DNA from: Streptomyces hyaluromycini
GTDB taxonomy: Bacteria > Actinomycetota > Actinomycetes > Streptomycetales > Streptomycetaceae
Direction of reading: 5' to 3'
Length of the DNA: 64,000 nt
Assembly (NCBI RefSeq): GCF_002217755.1
Contig: NZ_BCFL01000042.1
Coordinates: forward strand, 41,272 to 105,271
The notes beneath the pieces are model-generated. The model did not search any database, had not been told where the DNA came from, and saw only the letters and a program-made list of their open reading frames with translations. Of the stretch, positions 59,166-64,000 are shown one piece after another; position 1 is the first letter of the stretch; each line of letters starts with the position of its first letter. The position numbers and the translations under genes were made by a program.

Positions 59166-60110
59166 CGACGGCCGCCAGGGCCCGGGCCGGCGGGCACTGT
59201 GGTGTCGATCGTGTCGGCGTACGCGGTCCTGGGCCTCTCGTGCCAGGGGTCCAGGAACGCGCCGGTCTCGTGGCGCAGGTACGCCTCCGGCGGGGGGACG
59301 TTGTGGCCGAGTTCCTGCGCGTAGGCGACGGTGCGGGTCTCGTACCGGGCCGGGCCCGTCGGCCGCTCGCCCGACGGCGTGAACGGCGGGGGAGGGCGCG
59401 GGTCCAGGCCGACCGGGGAGAGGCAGACCAGCCAGCACCCCGGGATCTTCGGGTCGAACGCCGGGGCACTGGCGTGCTCGGGGGCGGACAGGCCCACGGT
59501 CAGGCGGGCGGCGGCGGCCAGGAACGTGGTGTTGATGTCCGGGCCGGCCGCGAAGGGCAGCGCGGCCTCGCCGCCGGTGGGCAGGTCGACGTCGCGCACC
59601 CACTGGTAGGCCTCTTCGTCCAGGAAGCCGCCCGTCCAGCCCTGCGCGACGGGGTGTTCGGGCCGGGCCTCCGGCGGGGCCGGGTCGACCGGCGTGCCGC
59701 CGGGGGAGCCGGGGTTGTGCCCGCAGACCCGTCCGCCGGCCGCGTCCCGCACGGCGCGGGGGCGCGGCGCTCCGTTACGGCCGGCGCCGCCTCATCCGGG
59801 GCCGGAAAAGAGGAACCGGCACCCGGCGCCTCCGCCGCACTGACGGCCGCCGGCGCCGGGACGGCCGGGGAGGGAGCGGCCGCAACCGGGGCAGCCGCTG
59901 GTACGCCTCCGGCCGCGGCGGGCGCGGCTCGCTGCGCCCGTGCTCCCAGTCCGTCACCGTCTGCTGGGTGGTCTTCAAGGCCTGCGCCAGACGGGCCTGA
60001 GTGACCCCCGCCGCCTCCCGCAGCCGCGCCCGCTCCGCCGGGGTCGGCAGCTGCGGTTCCTCCGCCAGCAGCACGTCGACCGACGCGAACAGCTCTTCCT
60101 GACTCGCCAA
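59166..60110 (-). pseudogene. Broken telomere-associated protein (tap-like) gene
   Basis: From TTG 60110 (GGAGG upstream) the frame encodes ELFASVDVLLAEEPQLPTPA, ERARLREAAGVTQARLAQAL and TTQQTVTDWEHGRSEPRPPR, the N-terminal XRE-like helix-turn-helix that starts Streptomyces Tap proteins, which bind telomere 3' overhangs and recruit terminal protein Tpg. The frame then shifts into an Ala/Pro-rich linker and again into GGFLDEEAYQWVRDVDLPTG, PFAAGPDINTTFLAAAARLT and LGHNVPPPEAYLRHETGAFL before meeting the transposase remnant. Tap is about 740 residues, so much is missing. It is not functional. The Tap assignment rests mainly on the N-terminus and the nearby telomere. Confidence 0.55.
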
Positions 60111-60444
60111 GGTGGCTCACCTCCGTCAACCGCACCAGCAGTTACTTAACCCTGGATTTAACCTATTCTCTTGACTCTTTCGGGGGTGTCGTGTCGCCCC
60201 GTGACAGCGGCAGCCAGCGGCACCCTGACCTCAACCTTTCACCAGCGAAAACACCCCGAGCTGACGCCTCACCAGTTGGTACAGCACAGAGTGAGAACGG
60301 CCGCCGCCACGGACTCGACTTCGGCAGCGCTCACTTGGGCAGCTCGTGATGCTCAGAACCTCCTCAGAACCGGTGTCAGGTCCCCTAGGCACGGCGAGCC
60401 TTCGGGCAGCGCTCACAGATGGGCGCCGGAGCCGAGGGAGCAGC
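60111..60444. other. 334-base non-coding gap
   Basis: No gene is supported. The left part is AT-richer (TTACTTAACCCTGGATTTAA at 60142-60161) and likely held the promoter of the tap-like gene; the right part precedes the small membrane protein gene at 60445. Confidence 0.4.
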
Positions 60445-61029
60445 ATGGCCGGGCCGGACAACGTCGCGCGCATCATTGCGGCCGGTAGCGCGTTGATCAC
60501 AGGTGTCAATATGGCGGTGTCGTATGCGACTTACGTGCGCAAGCGGCCCCGCCTCGCGGTGAAGGTGAGCTTCGCGGACGCGCCCCACTACAGCATTGAG
60601 GGTGGCGTCCGGAGCTACCTCGTCGTGCACCTTGCCAACCGCGGTGAGGCAACAGTCAGGGCCGTCTATGTCGGTCTCGATACCGCATGGGGGGAACGGC
60701 CGCGATCCCGACAGTTCGGCCGCCTACGTAGGAAGTGGCAGGGCGGCGCCGTAGCGTATGTCCTGACATATATGGAAGACCTCAGCCTGGAGTCTGAGTT
60801 TCCTGTCACTTTGGGAGCATTCGAGGAATCTAGGCCCTTGTTCCGTTTCGGCGGTTGCTTGAAAGAACTCAACGAGCTGCCAGAGCGAAAGTGGCATCGT
60901 GCCAGCGTCGGCTTGCCGGGCGGGCGACACATCTATAGCCCATGGGTCGAAGAGGAATGGCTCTCGTGCGGCTGCGCCGGGTGTACTCCGCTGGCGCAGC
61001 AGCTCACCTTTGACGACCTTAACGGCTAG
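60445..61029 (+). CDS. Hypothetical protein with one N-terminal membrane segment
   Basis: A 194-residue protein from ATG 60445 (GAGGGAG upstream; a longer open frame before it has no support). A hydrophobic stretch near residues 10-27 (IIAAGSALITGVNMAVSYAT) is followed by basic residues, then a soluble domain with beta-strand-like segments (YLVVHLANRGEATVRAVYVG), and a C-terminal WLSCGCAGCTP with three cysteines. I recognise no family. The lower GC and different codon use from the cluster genes suggest that it belongs to the chromosome-end region. It faces the helicase with stops 23 bases apart. Confidence 0.6.
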   Translation: MAGPDNVARIIAAGSALITGVNMAVSYATYVRKRPRLAVKVSFADAPHYSIEGGVRSYLVVHLANRGEATVRAVYVGLDTAWGERPRSRQFGRLRRKWQGGAVAYVLTYMEDLSLESEFPVTLGAFEESRPLFRFGGCLKELNELPERKWHRASVGLPGGRHIYSPWVEEEWLSCGCAGCTPLAQQLTFDDLNG

Positions 61030-61051
61030 AAGCACCAGATATCCGACGCCG

Positions 61052-63463
61052 CTACGCCGCCGCCCATTCCAGTCCGAGTGCGGCCAGCTGCACAAGCCTG
61101 TCCGCACTGAGCTTGGCTCGGCGGGTCTTCGTGTTCGACAGGAAGACACCCAGCTTGACCGTGACCTCTTCACCGTCGATCACGATCACTTCTTCGTGAG
61201 AGCGGCTGACGGGCCCCACAGAGCCCGTGCGCTCCCGGTACTGGGTAAAAGCCGCAACCCCCCGCTCGAACGCCCCCAAGCGGCCCCCAGAGGCCTTGGC
61301 GGGCGCCTCCAGCTCCGGGGCCGGCGGCTGGATCCCCAGAGCCGTCAGCCGCTCCCGTTGCCCGGGCACGAGGCCCTGCCACACCGCGTGTTCCTGATGC
61401 CGGGCCAGCCACCGCCCCACGTCCATCCCGTGCACGGTGACGCCGGGCAGGACGACGGCCTGGTCCTCCTCACGCAGCAGCTCCCGCACGGCCGCATAGT
61501 GCCGCTGCCAGTCCGCCGGCCACTCCGGGTTCCAGTCCGGATCGATCTCGGCGAGCGCGGCCACCCGCTCCGGATGGCCCTCCAAGGCCCCCGCCCGGCG
61601 CAGGTTCGACAGCCACTGCCCCACCGGCCGGTCCAACGCCATCGCCCCCCGCGGCGCGCACAGCGTCCAGTGCATCTCGAAGTACACCCGCGCCGCCGCC
61701 AGGTTCTCCTGGAACTGCGCGTCCGCGACGTCCCACACCATCCCCAGCGACTCCAGCCGCTGCGCCCGCACCGCCGACAACTGCCCCGCCCCAAACGCCC
61801 TTCGCTGTTCCGCCACCCACGTCCCCAGCGGATACGACCCCTCCCGGTGGTCATAGGGCACCCTCGCCCCGCCGGTCCTCTCGGCATACCGCTTCAGCGC
61901 CGCCCACCCCCGCGCCCAGTCCTGCCGCTCGACGCTGATCACGTTGAACGACACCCAGTTCGCGACCATGACCGGATCCCTCGGAGCCGCAAAACGCAGC
62001 AGCAGCCGGGATTCCTCTTCACCCTCCTCAGGGGCCGCACCGATCGTCTCCATAGGCTTGGTACGCTGCAATCCCTCCTGCGGGATGGCAAGCAATTCCA
62101 CAGCCTCTTCATCGTGAGCCCGCAACCCCTCCAGGACTTTCACCAAAGGCCGATACGACCCCGAGGTGAACATATCCTCCGGCTGCTCCCCCTCCTTCAG
62201 GAACACCGGAACAATCAGGGACGCCAATTTCCCCTGACCGGGCTTCTGCCGCAAAGCACGACCGATCGCCTGCACAATGTCATGCGGAGCACCCTTGGGA
62301 TCAATCAGCGCAACGGAATCCACGGCACGGATATCGACGCCTTCCCCGAGGACGCGACAATTCGAAAGAACGGCCCGCTGAGCGGTACCACCGAAACCAC
62401 CAAGGACGTCCTCCCGGCGCTCCGGGGTGTGCTCACCGCACAGCCAGTCAGCCCACAGCGCCGACGGGTACTTGCCCGACTGGTCCGCATGCAGCCGCGC
62501 CGCCACACCCCCCAGCCCCTCCGCGAACGCCTGCGCCTCGATCCTCCGATGGTGGAACGTGATCGTGGTCTGAAGCCCGTGATCCGCCATCGTCCGCAAC
62601 AGCGCACCCTGGAGCGCACCCATCCGCTCCCCACGCACCCCTTCCTCGCGCGACAGCGGCCCCCGCAACCGCTCCGGCGTCACCACCGGGTCCGTCAGCT
62701 CCACCACGATGATCTGATACCGGGCCAGCAGCCCCCGCGCCACGGCCGACGCCAGCGTGAGCTTGTACAGCACCGGCCCGAAGATCTCGGCATCGTCCAT
62801 GGAGGCCGCCAGCTCCGCCGGCAGCGCGTCCCGCACCCCTTCCGCCACCTCCCACGTCGGGGGCCGCTCCTGCCAGATCCGCGGCGTCGCCGTCATGTAC
62901 AGCCGGCGCGCCGCCGGGATCACACCCTGGTCGTGAACGGCCGCCCACGCCTTCCCCAGAGAACCGCTGGTCCGATGCGCCTCATCGACCACCACCAGGT
63001 CCATCGGCGCCAGCCGCTGCCCGTACTCGCCCTCGAACGCCTCCGCCAGCACACCCAGACTCGCGTACGTGCCGAACATCGTCACCGGCCCGCTTCCGTG
63101 CCAGAGAGCAAGCCGGACAGGATTCGTGGTCGCCCGCACATCAAGCCCCCACAATTGCGGGTCCTCTTCCAGCGAACAAACTGCCACCGCATCACCAACG
63201 TGCCCGGTATTCCGCCACGACTTCACAGTCTGCTTCAGCAGGTCCAGAGTCGGCACCAGAACCAGAACGCGCCCGTGAGGAATAAGCCTCTTGGCCGCTA
63301 CGGCAGCCATGATTGTTTTTCCTGTGCCGCACGCGGAATGCACCTGCCCGCGCAGCCCGTCCGCCGGGATACCGCCGGGCGGGATATCCAGGCCGCGAAC
63401 GATCGCGTCAACAGCCTCGATCTGATGGTCACGAAGTTTCACGGCCATTCCCGTACTCTCCAT
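61052..63463 (-). CDS. Telomere-proximal superfamily II helicase (TtrA-like) with helicase-associated domains
   Basis: An 803-residue protein. The Walker A motif is SACGTGKTIM near 43-52, LVLVPTLDLLKQ near 67-78, the DEAH box is VVVDEAHRT near 138-146, motif III MTATPRIW near 174-181, motif VI QAIGRALRQKPGQGK near 408-422. The C-terminal half has repeated helicase-associated modules (WARGWAALKRYAERTGG, FQENLAAARVYFEMHW, FERGVAAFTQYRERTGS), each about 65 residues. Such helicases lie at the tips of Streptomyces chromosomes and linear plasmids (ttrA) and are linked to conjugal transfer. It ends pointing away from the telomere. ATG 63463 is the longest start; ATG 63448 has the better GGAGAG spacing. 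Confidence 0.88.
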   Translation of the reverse strand: MESTGMAVKLRDHQIEAVDAIVRGLDIPPGGIPADGLRGQVHSACGTGKTIMAAVAAKRLIPHGRVLVLVPTLDLLKQTVKSWRNTGHVGDAVAVCSLEEDPQLWGLDVRATTNPVRLALWHGSGPVTMFGTYASLGVLAEAFEGEYGQRLAPMDLVVVDEAHRTSGSLGKAWAAVHDQGVIPAARRLYMTATPRIWQERPPTWEVAEGVRDALPAELAASMDDAEIFGPVLYKLTLASAVARGLLARYQIIVVELTDPVVTPERLRGPLSREEGVRGERMGALQGALLRTMADHGLQTTITFHHRRIEAQAFAEGLGGVAARLHADQSGKYPSALWADWLCGEHTPERREDVLGGFGGTAQRAVLSNCRVLGEGVDIRAVDSVALIDPKGAPHDIVQAIGRALRQKPGQGKLASLIVPVFLKEGEQPEDMFTSGSYRPLVKVLEGLRAHDEEAVELLAIPQEGLQRTKPMETIGAAPEEGEEESRLLLRFAAPRDPVMVANWVSFNVISVERQDWARGWAALKRYAERTGGARVPYDHREGSYPLGTWVAEQRRAFGAGQLSAVRAQRLESLGMVWDVADAQFQENLAAARVYFEMHWTLCAPRGAMALDRPVGQWLSNLRRAGALEGHPERVAALAEIDPDWNPEWPADWQRHYAAVRELLREEDQAVVLPGVTVHGMDVGRWLARHQEHAVWQGLVPGQRERLTALGIQPPAPELEAPAKASGGRLGAFERGVAAFTQYRERTGSVGPVSRSHEEVIVIDGEEVTVKLGVFLSNTKTRRAKLSADRLVQLAALGLEWAAA

Positions 63464-63823
63464 TTCTGCCTGAATTCACCGGGAGGGAATCCACGAACGA
63501 TGACTGGTCCCGGGGATGGTGGGCTCTGACTCCATACTCTACACAGCGCATCATAGTGATGCACCTACCTTCAGTGAAGTCTCACCTCGCAGAATGCATC
63601 GTGGCCTGTTCACGCCTCACCAGGCTGGCCGATGATGTAGCATGAGCCGCGCACTGACATGGTTTTTGATCGTCCGTCAGAGCGACAGAGTGAGTATCCG
63701 TGAAGATTCCCGTTCGACTGGCACCCGATGCCCCGTCAGTCTTGTTGCGGAGGTCACGGCTTGGAATTCCAGTCGCTACACAGCTCCCCAAACGATGCAC
63801 CCTCCCTGTTGCTGCCGCTTTTC
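63464..63823. other. 360-base gene-free subtelomeric stretch
   Basis: Between the helicase start and the telomere hairpins no gene is supported. It is less GC-rich than the cluster and should hold the helicase promoter. Open frames running into the telomere palindromes have no ribosome site and code through hairpins. Confidence 0.6.
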
Positions 63824-64000
63824 GGATTCCCGCTTGCGGGAATCCTTCCGATGCGCGCTTGCGCGCATCGGCGCTTTTAACAATTCCGCTTGCGGAATTC
63901 AATTCCCGCGCCTGCGCGGGAATTTTTCGGTAATTCAATTTCGCTTGCGAAATTGAATTCACTACCGTGCGCGCCAGCGCACGGTATCCCGCTCCGCGGG
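63824..64000. repeat. Streptomyces telomere: seven terminal palindromes
   Basis: Hairpins read from the end inward: 63988-64000 (CCCGC-TCC-GCGGG), 63963-63986 (10-bp arms TACCGTGCGC, loop GCCA), 63932-63959 (13-bp arms, loop TT), 63901-63924 (AATTCCCGCG, loop CCTG), 63882-63899 (8-bp arms, loop TT), 63849-63870 (10-bp arms, loop TT), 63824-63845 (GGATTCCCGC, loop TT). The outermost palindrome is the complement of CCCGCGGAGCGGG that begins archetypal Streptomyces telomeres. These foldable 3' ends are patched with the help of Tap and Tpg. The window appears to end at, or within a few bases of, the DNA terminus. Confidence 0.9.

Noticed and set aside
60899..63529. A long forward open frame over the helicase gene.
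   Set aside because: The reverse-strand product has all helicase motifs; the forward frame is Arg/Pro/His-rich noise.
63582..63962. Short open frames reaching into the terminal palindromes on both strands.
   Set aside because: They would be coded by hairpin DNA with no start signals; the region is explained by the telomere.
63824..64000. Repeated palindromes resembling a small CRISPR or REP array.
   Set aside because: The arms differ from each other, there are no equal spacers, no cas genes are nearby, and the outermost matches a telomere palindrome.

Overview
The window reads as the last 64 kb of a linear Streptomyces replicon (chromosome arm or linear plasmid). The base composition is high-GC with actinomycete codon use. 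The final 177 bases are a run of seven short palindromes ending in CCCGCTCCGCGGG, the complement of the palindrome that caps archetypal Streptomyces telomeres. Just inboard lie a telomere-proximal helicase gene, a broken telomere-associated protein (tap-like) gene and transposase debris, as expected for a chromosome end.

Positions 1 to about 58.7 kb look like one large biosynthetic locus. The aromatic polyketide core (18.7-29.2 kb) has the gene order typical of angucyclines: oxygenase, tandem ABM oxygenase (AlpJ/GilOII type), TcmI-type cyclase, KS-alpha, KS-beta, ACP, C9 ketoreductase, didomain aromatase/cyclase, then two more flavoprotein oxygenases. Two further oxygenases, a reductase, an epoxide hydrolase (Alp1U/Lom6 type), a membrane acyltransferase and one glycosyltransferase lie at 4.5-12.2 kb. 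An O-methyltransferase-like gene with a weakened SAM motif, an acyltransferase and a CapK-like adenylating protein lie at 29.3-32.6 kb. Sugar genes (1.3-3.4 kb and 32.7-37.3 kb) encode a nucleotidylyltransferase, 4,6-, 3,4- and 2,3-dehydratases, a 3-ketoreductase and a 4-ketoreductase. Together they predict a neutral 2,3,6-trideoxyhexose.

The most informative block is 38.7-52.1 kb. It holds a ferredoxin, a 654-residue protein of unknown function, an amidase, a glutamine synthetase homologue, an adenylosuccinate lyase homologue, a GNAT acetyltransferase, an exporter and a coupled pair (flavoprotein plus aspartase/fumarase-family lyase) of the kind that makes nitrous acid from aspartate. This matches the hydrazine (N-N bond) cassette shared by fosfazinomycin and kinamycin. 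The locus is therefore best read as a glycosylated diazo- or hydrazine-bearing benzofluorene/angucycline cluster, related to kinamycin and lomaiviticin but with a trideoxysugar instead of no sugar or an aminosugar.

Likely control comes from two SARP regulators (37.7 and 53.7-54.7 kb), a ParB/StrR-like regulator (52.5 kb) and a shared palindromic site upstream of the first oxygenase and between the sugar operon and the first SARP gene. A 2-oxoacid:ferredoxin oxidoreductase pair (55.8-58.8 kb) may feed electrons to the cluster ferredoxin. Genes at 12.3-17.8 kb (two PPOX-fold proteins, a glutamine-amidotransferase-like hydrolase, an ECF41 sigma factor with its AhpD partner, a truncated MMPL transporter, a quinone oxidoreductase) look like tailoring or oxidative-stress accessories. 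IS481, IS982 and ISL3 remnants, a 179-bp MITE-like element and several pseudogenes show repeated rearrangement. Family assignments are from reading the proteins; no database search was possible.
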